Part shown: in pieces, positions 30,626 through 38,925 of the stretch
How the letters are laid out: every line of letters begins with the position of its first letter
Position numbering within the stretch: position 1 is the first letter of the stretch
NCBI GenBank assembly: GCA_026988355.1
Contig: JALSLK010000041.1
Span: 1-57,918 of the forward strand
Direction: 5' to 3'
From: Flavobacteriaceae bacterium
Lineage (GTDB): Bacteria > Bacteroidota > Bacteroidia > Flavobacteriales > Flavobacteriaceae
Length of the DNA stretch: 57,918 bases
Program-made: the position numbers and the translations under genes
Notes under the pieces: model-generated
The model's database searches: none
What the model was told of the DNA's origin: nothing
What the model saw: the letters and a program-made list of their open reading frames with translations, nothing else

Positions 30626-31177
30626 ATGAAACAAAAAAACAAAGTCTTACAATTATTTATAATAAAATTCTTTGTCAGTTATGGGATAATGGTAGGATTG
30701 TATTCGTATTATTTAAATAAAACACAAAAAAAAGAAACGGTATTTACCTGTTCACCAATAACAACCAAAGTGGCAAATCAAACAGTAAAAATGATTGCCA
30801 TTTTAGGATATAATGCAAAAGTAGAACAACATCAAAATGAATTATCTATAAAAATTTGGATCAATAAAAATTATGTCTCACGAGTAATAGAGGGATGTAA
30901 TTCGATAAACATAATTATTTTATTTTTAGCATTTATCATCGCGTTTTCAGGAAGTTTAAAAGTAACCATTATTTACGGAATCGTAGGAAGTCTGCTAATT
31001 TATAGTACCAATATATTTAGAATAGCGATATTATCTATAGGAATATTAGAGTACCCAAAACATCAAAATATACTACATAATATTGTGTTTCCAGCAATAA
31101 TCTACGGCATGGTATTTCTACTATGGATAATTTGGGTAAATAAATTTTCGAATTATAAAAAGTTAAGAAATGACTAA
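30626..31177 (+). CDS. xrtF: Exosortase F (XrtF)
   Basis: This 183-residue membrane protein has the exosortase/archaeosortase catalytic residues: Cys91 in VIEGCNSINIIILF, Arg132 in TNIFRIAILSI and His151 in NILHNIVFP, set in a hydrophobic protein with about four transmembrane segments. Exosortases are proposed to cleave C-terminal sorting signals and anchor or release surface proteins. The compact length and the partner immediately downstream (8-nt overlap) are the XrtF arrangement of flavobacteria. No substrate with a recognisable sorting tail is encoded in the window. Confidence 0.88.
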   Translation: MKQKNKVLQLFIIKFFVSYGIMVGLYSYYLNKTQKKETVFTCSPITTKVANQTVKMIAILGYNAKVEQHQNELSIKIWINKNYVSRVIEGCNSINIIILFLAFIIAFSGSLKVTIIYGIVGSLLIYSTNIFRIAILSIGILEYPKHQNILHNIVFPAIIYGMVFLLWIIWVNKFSNYKKLRND

Positions 31178-31601
31178 AATAATTCAAGGCATAGGCATAC
31201 TAATATTGTTCTTATCATTTGTATTAATTCGAGCATTTGCATCCAAACTGTTTTACGATCCATTTATTACCTATTTTAAAAATGATTATCTGCACAAAGC
31301 AATTCCAGAATTTAATTCCGTTAAATTAGTTCTAAATATTTTATATAGATACCTATTAAATTTCTTTCTTTCTATGGGAATTATTTATCTATTATTTCAA
31401 AAACAATATCTTAAATTTAGTATTTGGTTCTATACCATTGCCTTTGTTATTCTAATAATTTTGTTTTTTATAATAATCCAATTTATAGAATCCTATACCT
31501 ATTTACCACTATTTTATATACGAAGGTTTTTAATACATCCAATATTTGTATTGTTATTAATACCAGCATTTTATTATCAAAAACAACATGCTAAAACTTA
31601 A
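31170..31601 (+). CDS. Exosortase F system-associated membrane protein
   Basis: The 143-residue protein overlaps xrtF by 8 nt and rnhB by 14 nt, so the three are translationally coupled. It has about four hydrophobic segments (about 7-25, 50-75, 85-110, 122-137). The stretches [14 protein letters not shown] and [18 protein letters not shown], with the basic turn [10 protein letters not shown], fit the small protein that regularly accompanies XrtF. Its function is unknown; a structural or substrate-presenting role for the exosortase is inference from constant linkage. Confidence 0.82.
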   Translation: MTKIIQGIGILILFLSFVLIRAFASKLFYDPFITYFKNDYLHKAIPEFNSVKLVLNILYRYLLNFFLSMGIIYLLFQKQYLKFSIWFYTIAFVILIILFFIIIQFIESYTYLPLFYIRRFLIHPIFVLLLIPAFYYQKQHAKT

Positions 31602-32193
31602 ATATTCAACATATAAGCTAGAAGTAGGCACCGACGAAGCAGGAAGAGGTTGCTTAGCAGGACCTGTAGTTGCAGCAGCAGTTATTTTGCCAGATAATTT
31701 TGAACATGCCTTACTAAACGATTCCAAACAACTAACCGAAAAACAACGAGAAAAATTAAGACCATTTATAGAAGAGAAAGCATTAGCTTACGCAGTAGCA
31801 TACATACACGAAAAAAAAATAGATGAGATAAATATACTACAAGCCTCTATTTTGGCAATGCATAAGGCTATAGCAAAACTCAAAATAAAACCAGAATTTA
31901 TCATAGTAGATGGAAATAAATTTAAAACGTATAAAAAAATTCCACACCAAACTATTGTAAAAGGAGATGCAAAATTTAAGAGTATAGCAGCAGCATCGGT
32001 ATTAGCAAAAACGTATAGAGACGATTATATGCAAAAAATAGCCAAAGAATTTCCAAATTATTATTGGCATAAAAACAAAGGATATCCAACCAAACAACAT
32101 CGAGATGGAATTCGAGAATTTGGAATAACAAAATACCACCGCAAAACGTTTCGGTTATTACCAACACAATTGGAATTTGATTTTAAGACATAA
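31588..32193 (+). CDS. rnhB: Ribonuclease HII
   Basis: RNase HII (201 residues) cleaves RNA-DNA hybrids and starts removal of single ribonucleotides from DNA. The active-site carboxylates are Asp16/Glu17 in [13 protein letters not shown], Asp108 in IIVDGNKF and Asp127 in [17 protein letters not shown]. Its start lies inside the preceding exosortase-associated gene, an arrangement that ties it to that operon but implies no functional link. Confidence 0.98.
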   Translation: MLKLKYSTYKLEVGTDEAGRGCLAGPVVAAAVILPDNFEHALLNDSKQLTEKQREKLRPFIEEKALAYAVAYIHEKKIDEINILQASILAMHKAIAKLKIKPEFIIVDGNKFKTYKKIPHQTIVKGDAKFKSIAAASVLAKTYRDDYMQKIAKEFPNYYWHKNKGYPTKQHRDGIREFGITKYHRKTFRLLPTQLEFDFKT

Positions 32194-32216
32194 GTTTCTT
32201 GTAAAAAACCTATTCC

Positions 32217-32230
32217 ATTACGTAACTTTG
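32217..32230 (+). promoter_or_regulatory. Promoter of the ABC permease gene
   Basis: TAACTTTG (32223-32230) matches TAnnTTTG within ATTACGTAACTTTG, identical over 14 nt to the gltA promoter core at 26914. A TTG at 32199-32201 could be the -33 element. Confidence 0.55.
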
Positions 32231-32273
32231 CGAAATAATTTTGCGTACTTTGCGTGAGAATACAGTATTAATT

Positions 32274-33302
32274 TTGATTAAAACCAATTACACATTATAT
32301 ATAATACTATTAATAATAGCATTGCTACTGTTTAGTATATTAAATATAAGTCTAGGTTCGGTAAATATACCATTTAAAGAAGTAGTGCAGAGTTTGCTTG
32401 GAAATGAAGATATGAAGCAAACTAGCTATTACATAATAAGAGATTATCGAGTTCCAAAAGCGATAACAGCAATGTTAGTAGGAAGCGGATTGTCGGTAAG
32501 TGGATTGTTAATGCAAACCTTATTTCGAAATCCATTAGCAGGACCATTTGTGTTAGGAATTAGTTCAGGAGCAAGTTTAGGAGTTGCATTATTGGTTTTA
32601 GGAACATCTTTTTTAGGAGCAAATATAGCAGCAATAGCATTTTCAAATTACGGATTAGCAATAGCGTCAAGTTTAGGAGCATTTATAGTGTTACTAGCAG
32701 TAATGATTGTAGCACAAAAAGTACGAAATACCATGTCTATTTTAATAATAGGATTGATGTTTGGAAGTATAACAAGCGCAATAATAAGTGTATTGGCATA
32801 TTTTAGTTCGGCAGAACAATTACAACAATACTTATTTTGGAGCTTTGGAAGTTTAGGTAATTTGAGTTGGAATGAACTCATCCTATTTTTAATAATTTAT
32901 ATACTAGGAATGTTGCTAGTAGTTATCCTAATAAAACCTCTAAATACATTATTATTAGGAGAGAATTATGCAAAAAGTATGGGAGTAAATATAAAGAAAA
33001 CAAGAAATATTACCTTAATAGCAACAGCATTATTAACAGGGATAATAACCGCTTTTTCAGGACCAATAGCGTTCGTGGGATTAGCAGTGCCACATATAGC
33101 AAAAATCCTTTTTAAGACGTCAAATCATAAAATATTATTGCCAGTAACGTTAATAATAGGAGCAATAGTAATGTTAATAAGCGATATAATAGCACAAATA
33201 CCAAATAGTGAATATACCTTGCCAATAAATGCAATAACATCTCTTTTTGGAGCACCACTAGTAATTTGGCTACTAATAAGAAAACAAAAAGTAATATTAT
33301 AA
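32274..33302 (+). CDS. FecCD/BtuC-type ABC transporter permease
   Basis: The frame is open from 32241, but the promoter at 32223-32230 would put a start there almost at the transcript end. I prefer the TTG at 32274, giving (M)IKTNYTLYIILL, 342 residues, the usual N-terminus. No ATG fits. About ten hydrophobic segments are visible, with VPKAITAMLVGSGLSVSGLLMQ, the RNPLAGPFVLGISSGASLG motif and AFSGPIAFVGLAVPHIAK, typical of iron-siderophore, heme or cobalamin importers. The ATPase gene follows after a small lipoprotein; no binding-protein gene is in the window. Confidence 0.9.
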   Translation: MIKTNYTLYIILLIIALLLFSILNISLGSVNIPFKEVVQSLLGNEDMKQTSYYIIRDYRVPKAITAMLVGSGLSVSGLLMQTLFRNPLAGPFVLGISSGASLGVALLVLGTSFLGANIAAIAFSNYGLAIASSLGAFIVLLAVMIVAQKVRNTMSILIIGLMFGSITSAIISVLAYFSSAEQLQQYLFWSFGSLGNLSWNELILFLIIYILGMLLVVILIKPLNTLLLGENYAKSMGVNIKKTRNITLIATALLTGIITAFSGPIAFVGLAVPHIAKILFKTSNHKILLPVTLIIGAIVMLISDIIAQIPNSEYTLPINAITSLFGAPLVIWLLIRKQKVIL

Positions 33303-33345
33303 ACCTCAGTTCGATGTAAAATAAATTTCACATCAAACAGAGGTT
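33302..33345. repeat. Imperfect palindrome, AACCTsAGTTCGA repeat family
   Basis: AACCTCAGTTCGATGTAA (from 33302) is answered by an inverted copy ending in GAGGTT at 33345, with three mismatches over about 17 bp. It begins at the permease stop codon and has no T-run behind it. Related copies lie at 39833-39894 and 48532-48559. Confidence 0.6.
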
Positions 33346-33377
33346 ATAAAGCAAAGAGTAATTAAAAAATAAGAGAA

Positions 33378-33755
33378 ATGATAAGATTAAAAATTAGTAT
33401 AATTGGAATACTATTACTATTAGCTAATTGCAAAACAAATAAAATGAAAGATTTAAAGAATACAGCAACAAATCCAATAGAAGAAATAACATGGATAAAA
33501 GAGCTAATAGCAGATTTTGAAAAAAATAAAATGCATAAACAATTAATAGAACAATATACTTACAATGGGAAAAAAGTATTTATGATACATGATTGTTACC
33601 AATGTCCAGATGCATTAACCTATGTTTACGACAAAGAAAAAAAAGTACTTTGTGAATTTGGAGGATTTATAGGAAAAAATACTTGTCCAGATTTTGAAGA
33701 AAAGGCAACAAATAAGAAAATACTATATCAAAATATAAAAAAAAAGAATGAATAA
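33378..33755 (+). CDS. Small lipoprotein between permease and ATPase genes
   Basis: The 125-residue product begins MIRLKISIIGILLLLANCKT, a lipoprotein signal with Cys18. The mature part has three further Cys in HDCYQCPDALTYVYDKE and FGGFIGKNTCPDF, plus a tyrosine-rich YTYNGKKVFMIHD stretch. I do not recognise a named domain. It overlaps the ATPase gene by 8 nt, so it is coupled to the importer. It is far too small to be a classical solute-binding protein; a metal or ligand-binding accessory is possible but unproven. Confidence 0.8.
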   Translation: MIRLKISIIGILLLLANCKTNKMKDLKNTATNPIEEITWIKELIADFEKNKMHKQLIEQYTYNGKKVFMIHDCYQCPDALTYVYDKEKKVLCEFGGFIGKNTCPDFEEKATNKKILYQNIKKKNE

Positions 33756-34524
33756 GATTTTAAAAATAGAAAATCTTAGTATAGGATATGTTACAAAAAA
33801 GAATCAAAATGTAATAGCATCTAATATTCATGTGACAGTAAATGAACCAAAATTGATTTGTTTATTAGGTAAAAATGGAATAGGAAAATCAACATTACTT
33901 AGAACACTATCCAAAATGCAACTAGTATTAAAAGGTAAAATTTATATAGAAAATAAAGAAATAAAGGATTACACATCGATTCAATTAGCAAAAAAAGTTA
34001 GTGTTGTATTAACAGAAAGAATTCCACCAAATAATTTAACCGTTTATGAATTAATAGCATTAGGAAGGCAAATGTATACCAATTGGATTGGAAAAATGAC
34101 CATAAAAGATGTATTAAAGATTGCAAAAGCAATAGAAGTAACAAAAATAGATGCTATAAAAAATAATAAAATAGAGGAATTAAGCGATGGACAATATCAA
34201 AAAGTAATGATAGCAAGAGCCTTAGCACAAGATACACCAATAATATTATTAGACGAACCAACAGCACATTTAGATATAAATAATAAAGTAGAAATATATA
34301 AACTGTTAAAAGAATTATCAACAAAACAAAACAAAACAATTTTAATATCATCGCACGAATTACAATTAGCAATTCAATTTGCAGATAATTTATGGCTAAT
34401 GAGCGAGAATAAGTTTGCGAGTGGAGATACAAAAACAATTATAGAAACAAATCAATTACAAGATTTATTCGAAACAAAATCAGTTACTTTCGATAAAAAA
34501 ACAAAACAATTTTTATATCATTAA
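33748..34524 (+). CDS. FecE/BtuD-type ABC transporter ATP-binding protein
   Basis: This 258-residue ATPase has Walker A GKNGIGKST (41-49), a signature LSDGQ (145-149, with Asp in place of the usual Gly), Walker B IILLDE (165-170) and the H-loop His in LISSHELQLA. It powers the permease encoded just upstream, probably for ferric siderophore, heme or vitamin B12. The 8-nt overlap with the small lipoprotein gene shows tight coupling. The LSGGQ-to-LSDGQ change is tolerated in many FecE-like ATPases. Confidence 0.93.
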   Translation: MNKILKIENLSIGYVTKKNQNVIASNIHVTVNEPKLICLLGKNGIGKSTLLRTLSKMQLVLKGKIYIENKEIKDYTSIQLAKKVSVVLTERIPPNNLTVYELIALGRQMYTNWIGKMTIKDVLKIAKAIEVTKIDAIKNNKIEELSDGQYQKVMIARALAQDTPIILLDEPTAHLDINNKVEIYKLLKELSTKQNKTILISSHELQLAIQFADNLWLMSENKFASGDTKTIIETNQLQDLFETKSVTFDKKTKQFLYH

Positions 34525-34531
34525 AATTAGT

Positions 34532-34539
34532 TATTTTTG
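34532..34539 (+). promoter_or_regulatory. Promoter -7 element of the M28 peptidase
   Basis: TATTTTTG matches TAnnTTTG 19 nt upstream of the ATG at 34559, just after the ATPase stop. The match lies in AT-rich sequence, so chance is not excluded. Confidence 0.4.
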
Positions 34540-34558
34540 AAGCATAAAATAAAGAGAA

Positions 34559-35668
34559 ATGAATAGAACAGGATTAATAATATTATTGGTGTTAGCTACT
34601 TCCTGTAGTTCAAAAAAAATAGTATCACAAACTACAAAAGACTCTGTAAAGAAAGCGCCAATTGCTACAGTAAAAACACCACAAGAGAAAGCAAAAATAG
34701 CCAGAGAAATTATATTGCAGGATAATAAATCAATTTATTACTATTCAAGTACAATAACCTCAGAAGATTTAAAAAAACATTTATTAAAATTAACCTCAAA
34801 AGAGTTTGAAGGAAGAAAAACAGGCGAGAAAGGACAAAAAATAGCAGCAAAATATCTTGCAGATTATTATAAAAGTATCGAATTAGAAGCAGCGATATCC
34901 GAAGGAAAATATTTTCAAACCATACCAAAAGAATATTTTAAAGGCAAGTCCAAAGATACAAGCGAGAATGTGTTAGCTTTTATATATGGAACAGAAAAAC
35001 CAGAAGAAGTTGTAGTAATATCGGCACATTATGACCATTTAGGAGTAAAAAAAGGCAATTTAGAAACCAAAAGCGAAGAAATTTTTAACGGAGCAGACGA
35101 TAATGGTTCAGGAACATCCGCATTATTAGAAATAGCAGAAGCATTTCAAAAGGCAGTTATAGAAGGCGAAGGGCCAAAACGATCTGTTTTATTCTTAAAT
35201 TTAACAGGAGAAGAAGAAGGATTATACGGATCAAAATATTATACATCACATCCAGTATTTCCATTAAAAAATACCGTAGTAAATTTGAATATTGACATGA
35301 TAGGGAGAGTAGATAAAAGGCACGAAGACAATCCAAATTTTGTGTATTTAATAGGATCAGATAAATTAAGCCAAGAATTACATTTTATATCCGAAGCAAT
35401 AAACAAAAAATATACACAATTAGAGTTGGACTATAAATATAACGATACAAAAGATCCAAACCGCTATTATTATCGTTCCGATCATTATAATTTTGCAAAA
35501 AATGGAATTCCAATAATATTTTATTTTAACGGAATACACAAAGATTATCATAAAGAAACAGATACAGAAGACAAGATTAATTATGAGATATTAACAAAAA
35601 GGGCACAACTAGTATTTTTAACCGCATGGGAAATAGCCAATAGAGAAGAACGAGTAAAAATAGATTAA
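34559..35668 (+). CDS. M28-family zinc aminopeptidase, lipoprotein
   Basis: The 369-residue protein has a lipoprotein signal (MNRTGLIILLVLATSC, Cys16). The M28 zinc site is complete: His in ISAHYDHLG, Asp in GADDNGSGTSALLE, catalytic Glu-Glu in GEEEGLYGS, Asp in NLNIDMIGR and His in RSDHYNFAKNGIP. Such enzymes trim N-terminal residues from peptides outside the cytoplasm. A 114-nt gap to the next intact frame holds the N-terminus of the following nuclease. Its peptide preference is unknown. Confidence 0.93.
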   Translation: MNRTGLIILLVLATSCSSKKIVSQTTKDSVKKAPIATVKTPQEKAKIAREIILQDNKSIYYYSSTITSEDLKKHLLKLTSKEFEGRKTGEKGQKIAAKYLADYYKSIELEAAISEGKYFQTIPKEYFKGKSKDTSENVLAFIYGTEKPEEVVVISAHYDHLGVKKGNLETKSEEIFNGADDNGSGTSALLEIAEAFQKAVIEGEGPKRSVLFLNLTGEEEGLYGSKYYTSHPVFPLKNTVVNLNIDMIGRVDKRHEDNPNFVYLIGSDKLSQELHFISEAINKKYTQLELDYKYNDTKDPNRYYYRSDHYNFAKNGIPIIFYFNGIHKDYHKETDTEDKINYEILTKRAQLVFLTAWEIANREERVKID

Positions 35669-35682
35669 AACCAAACTAAAAA

Positions 35683-36771
35683 ATAAAGAAAATATACGCA
35701 ATAGTAGACATAGAAACCACAGGAGGGAAATTTAACGAAGAAGGAATTACCGAAATCGCTATATATAAATATGATGGTAATAAAGTGGTAGATAAATTTG
35801 TGAGTTTGGTAAATCCAGAAAAACCAATACAGCCGTTTGTTGTTAATTTAACAGGAATTAATAATAAAATGCTGCAGAATGCACCAAAATTTTATGAAGT
35901 AGCAAAACGTATTATCGAAATTACTTCGGATTGTATATTAATAGCACATAATGCAAGTTTTGATTATAGAATTTTAAGGACAGAATTCGATCGTCTAGGC
36001 TATAATTTTGAAAAAGAAACCATTTGTACAGTACAATTGAGTAAAAAAATATTTTTAAATCAACCATCATATAGTTTAGGGAAATTATGTAAATCATTAG
36101 GAATAGCAGTTTCTAATAGGCATAGAGCAGAGGGAGATGCGTATGCAACCGTAAAACTTTTTTCGATGTTGTTACATAAAGATATAGATAAAGAGATTGT
36201 AAAAAAAGCAATAAAGCCAATTAAAAACACCAAAATATCTAGTAGATTAACTCAAATTTTAGAGACCTTGCCAGAAAAAACAGGTGTGTTTTATATGCAT
36301 GGAACTAATGGAAAAATACTATATATAGATAAAAATATAAATATAAAAAAAGCGGTAAATAACTTGTTTTTGCGAGAATCAAAAAAAATAAAAAAATTAA
36401 TAGGACATACAAAAACAGTAAGTTTTGAATTGTTAGGCAATGAGTTAATGTCCGATTTGAAAATGTATAAAGAAATAATAAACCACAAACCAATATTTAA
36501 TAAAGAATTAAAGCCAATAACAAAATCAACCAAATTTAGTAATAAAAATATGATTTTGGTAGATAGTGGCAGAAATACAAGCGAACATTCCGTAGTGTTA
36601 ATAGAGAATAATCAATATATAGGAAATACATTTGTAGATTTAAACTATCAAATAAGTAATATCGAAATTTTACGTAACTTAGTAACCACAGAAAAAAATG
36701 ATAATCGCAATCGATATCTAATTAAAAACTATCTAAGACAACATAAAGTTCAAAAAATAATACGATTTTAA
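35683..36771 (+). CDS. DnaQ-like exonuclease with degenerate GIY-YIG domain; no canonical start
   Basis: The exonuclease motif I (IYAIVDIETTGG) lies upstream of any ATG, GTG or TTG in this frame. Between the in-frame TAA at 35677 and motif I the only plausible start is ATA at 35683, giving 362 residues. Asp9/Glu11, IAHNASFDYRIL and HRAEGDAYATVKLF make the DEDDh exonuclease site complete. After about residue 195 a GIY-YIG-like domain (KTGVFYMHGTNGKILYIDK) has lost the usual catalytic Arg (IKKAVNNLF where I expect IKKRV). A GTG at 35785 would remove motif I. It may use a rare ATA start or be decaying. The potassium-channel gene follows 1 nt after the stop. Confidence 0.72.
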   Translation: MKKIYAIVDIETTGGKFNEEGITEIAIYKYDGNKVVDKFVSLVNPEKPIQPFVVNLTGINNKMLQNAPKFYEVAKRIIEITSDCILIAHNASFDYRILRTEFDRLGYNFEKETICTVQLSKKIFLNQPSYSLGKLCKSLGIAVSNRHRAEGDAYATVKLFSMLLHKDIDKEIVKKAIKPIKNTKISSRLTQILETLPEKTGVFYMHGTNGKILYIDKNINIKKAVNNLFLRESKKIKKLIGHTKTVSFELLGNELMSDLKMYKEIINHKPIFNKELKPITKSTKFSNKNMILVDSGRNTSEHSVVLIENNQYIGNTFVDLNYQISNIEILRNLVTTEKNDNRNRYLIKNYLRQHKVQKIIRF

Positions 36772-36772
36772 T

Positions 36773-37615
36773 TTGAAGCAAGAAAAAATAAAAAAAAGCT
36801 GGAAATCTAGATTACATGAGATAATATACGAAGCAGATACCAAAGAGGGAAAACTCTTCGATGTAATACTATTATGTTTAATTATTACAAGTATCGTAGT
36901 AGTAATGTTAGAAAGTGTAAAGAGTTTTAACAGTCAGCATACAGCATTGTTAAATTACACAGAATGGGTTATAACTATATTGTTTAGTATAGAATATATC
37001 GCAAGAATTATTTCTATAAAGAAACCAAGTGAATACATTTTTAGTTTTTATGGAATTATAGATTTTTTATCTACCATACCAAAATATGTAGCTATATTTA
37101 TTGTAGGAGGAAATGCATTAATAGCCTTAAGAGCATTACGGTTATTACGAGTTTTTAGAATATTAAAATTGGCACGTTTTATAGGAGCAACAAACCATTT
37201 TGCAAAAGCACTAAAAGCAAGTAGAGCAAAAATCTTAGTTTTTTTAAGTTTTGTAGTTATTTTATGCATCATTTTAGGTTCTGTAATGTATCTCGTTGAA
37301 AGCGGAGAAGATGGAGGAGAAAATAGCGGATTTACAAGCATACCTCGCTCTGTTTATTGGGCAATAGTAACGATGACAACAGTAGGTTATGGCGATATAG
37401 CACCAGTAACACCATTAGGACAATTTATAGCATCCATTATTATGATTTTAGGTTATGGAATTATTGCTGTACCAACAGGAATTGTAACTTCAGAAATGAC
37501 CAAAGCACAAGTGCATACCAATACACAATCGTGCCCAAATTGTAGTGTAGAAAGACATAGTGATAACGCAGATTATTGCTATAATTGTGGTGTAAAATTG
37601 AATTTGCATTCGTAA
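36773..37615 (+). CDS. Voltage-gated potassium channel with C-terminal zinc ribbon
   Basis: The 280-residue protein starts at a TTG 1 nt after the nuclease stop. It has six transmembrane segments: S1 near 30-48, S4 with Arg at every third position (Arg120, 123, 126, 129 in LRALRLLRVFRILKLARF), the pore filter TTVGYGD (202-208) and S6. The tail carries two CxxC pairs (Cys254/257 and Cys269/272), a zinc-ribbon-like knuckle. Potassium selectivity follows from the filter. The role of the ribbon in gating or assembly is unknown. Confidence 0.93.
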   Translation: MKQEKIKKSWKSRLHEIIYEADTKEGKLFDVILLCLIITSIVVVMLESVKSFNSQHTALLNYTEWVITILFSIEYIARIISIKKPSEYIFSFYGIIDFLSTIPKYVAIFIVGGNALIALRALRLLRVFRILKLARFIGATNHFAKALKASRAKILVFLSFVVILCIILGSVMYLVESGEDGGENSGFTSIPRSVYWAIVTMTTVGYGDIAPVTPLGQFIASIIMILGYGIIAVPTGIVTSEMTKAQVHTNTQSCPNCSVERHSDNADYCYNCGVKLNLHS

Positions 37616-37627
37616 AAACAACAAGAA

Positions 37628-38854
37628 TTACAAAATTAAACTCCATAAAAACCAAAAAGTAAAACCAATAAGAAATAAAATACCAATAATACTTAAGATA
37701 CGTAAAGCTAATTTTGGTTGATATTCTTTAGGAGTATGTTTGCTAGTAATTAAAATAAAATTAGTAATAGCATAGAATGGAGCGGTAATAAAAGAAAAAA
37801 TAGTAGCAATTTTCACCATTAGCTTCATATCGGAAATAAACCAAGTCAGAATTACTATAGTACCAAACGAAAGCAACATAATCCAAAAGAAATAATATCC
37901 ATTTACTTTAGTATTAGTTAACACCTCTATAGACTTAGCTAAAGATCTAGGCGAAGCATCTAGTGTAGTAAGTGTAGTGCTAAACATAGTAGTAAAAGCA
38001 GCAATCGAAATAAAAATCGCCATATTAGAACCCAAATTTTGAGTGTATAAAAGAAGCAGTTGTTCCGAAAATTTACTTGCACTAGAACTAAAAACCTCTC
38101 CAGAATGAAACATTACTAAAGCACCTAAAGCAATAAAACAAAAGCCTAAAAAAAGAGTAGTAATGTAACCAATGTTAAAATCAAAAATAGCAGATTTAAT
38201 GTGGTAAGATTTAGTAACTTTTTTCTTTTCTATTGTCCAAATAGATTGCCAAACACTTACATCTAAAGGAGCAGGCATCCAACCTAAAAAGGCAATTAAA
38301 AAGGCAATTTCAATTTTATTATTAGGTAAAACTTGTTGGAAACTAAAAGAAAACGTGTTATTCTTTAAAGCAAAGAAAACAGCAATTATAGAACTTATCG
38401 AAAGAATAATAATAATAACTTTCATTATTTTATCTAAAAAAGAGTATTTGCCCAAAACTAGAATAAGTAAACTTACAAAGGTAATAATTATAGACCATGT
38501 AATTAGATTATTACTAAAACCGAAAAGATTAATAGCCAATCCAGCAGTAACAATAGTTACAGCAGCTTGAATAATAAACATAATAATAAAAGTGAGTATG
38601 ACATATAATAAGAGAACCCAATTTCCTAACTTCTTGTAACCAGAAATTAGACTTTCTCCAGTAGCCATTGCATAGCGAGGACCAAACTGGAAAAAAGGAT
38701 ATTTTACAAAATGGATAATAATAAGAGCCCAAAACAAACCAAATCCAAATTCGGCACCAGCTCTAGTAGATTGTACCAAATGAGAAACGCCAATAGCAGC
38801 ACCAGCAAATAATAAACCAGGACCTAAAGATTTAATTGTATTAAGAAATCTCAT
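37628..38854 (-). CDS. Nramp-family-like transporter lacking canonical metal motifs
   Basis: I start at the ATG at 38854 (MRFLNTIKSLGPGLLFAG, 408 residues); a longer frame adds 22 unconvincing residues. About eleven hydrophobic segments follow the Nramp fold. However, the TM1 DPGN metal-binding motif is replaced by GAAIGVSHLVQS and the TM6 MPH motif by GWMPAPLDVSVW. Both sites that bind Mn2+ or Fe2+ in classical MntH are therefore changed, and the substrate is uncertain. The stop lies 12 nt from the converging channel gene. Confidence 0.85.
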   Translation of the reverse strand: MRFLNTIKSLGPGLLFAGAAIGVSHLVQSTRAGAEFGFGLFWALIIIHFVKYPFFQFGPRYAMATGESLISGYKKLGNWVLLLYVILTFIIMFIIQAAVTIVTAGLAINLFGFSNNLITWSIIITFVSLLILVLGKYSFLDKIMKVIIIILSISSIIAVFFALKNNTFSFSFQQVLPNNKIEIAFLIAFLGWMPAPLDVSVWQSIWTIEKKKVTKSYHIKSAIFDFNIGYITTLFLGFCFIALGALVMFHSGEVFSSSASKFSEQLLLLYTQNLGSNMAIFISIAAFTTMFSTTLTTLDASPRSLAKSIEVLTNTKVNGYYFFWIMLLSFGTIVILTWFISDMKLMVKIATIFSFITAPFYAITNFILITSKHTPKEYQPKLALRILSIIGILFLIGFTFWFLWSLIL

Positions 38855-38884
38855 TATGAGTAAAAAATAACTTTTATATTTTCG

Positions 38885-38892
38885 TAAATATA
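38885..38892 (-). promoter_or_regulatory. Possible promoter of the Nramp-like gene
   Basis: On the minus strand TATATTTA differs from TAnnTTTG in the last base, about 30 nt before the chosen ATG. Weak. Confidence 0.25.
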
Positions 38893-38907
38893 AGTAAAAA
38901 AAAGCTT

Positions 38908-38915
38908 TAAATTTG
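38908..38915 (+). promoter_or_regulatory. Promoter -7 element of miaA
   Basis: TAAATTTG matches TAnnTTTG, only 10 nt before the miaA ATG, so the transcript leader is very short. Confidence 0.55.
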
Positions 38916-38925
38916 AACACGAATT

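Noticed and set aside
33302..33345. Palindrome as a plain rho-independent terminator
   Set aside because: No T-run follows, and similar sequences recur elsewhere, which fits a repeat better.
38855..38920. 22-residue N-terminal extension of the Nramp-like protein
   Set aside because: It is Lys/Phe/Tyr-rich, runs through the promoter region, and the ATG at 38854 gives the family N-terminus.
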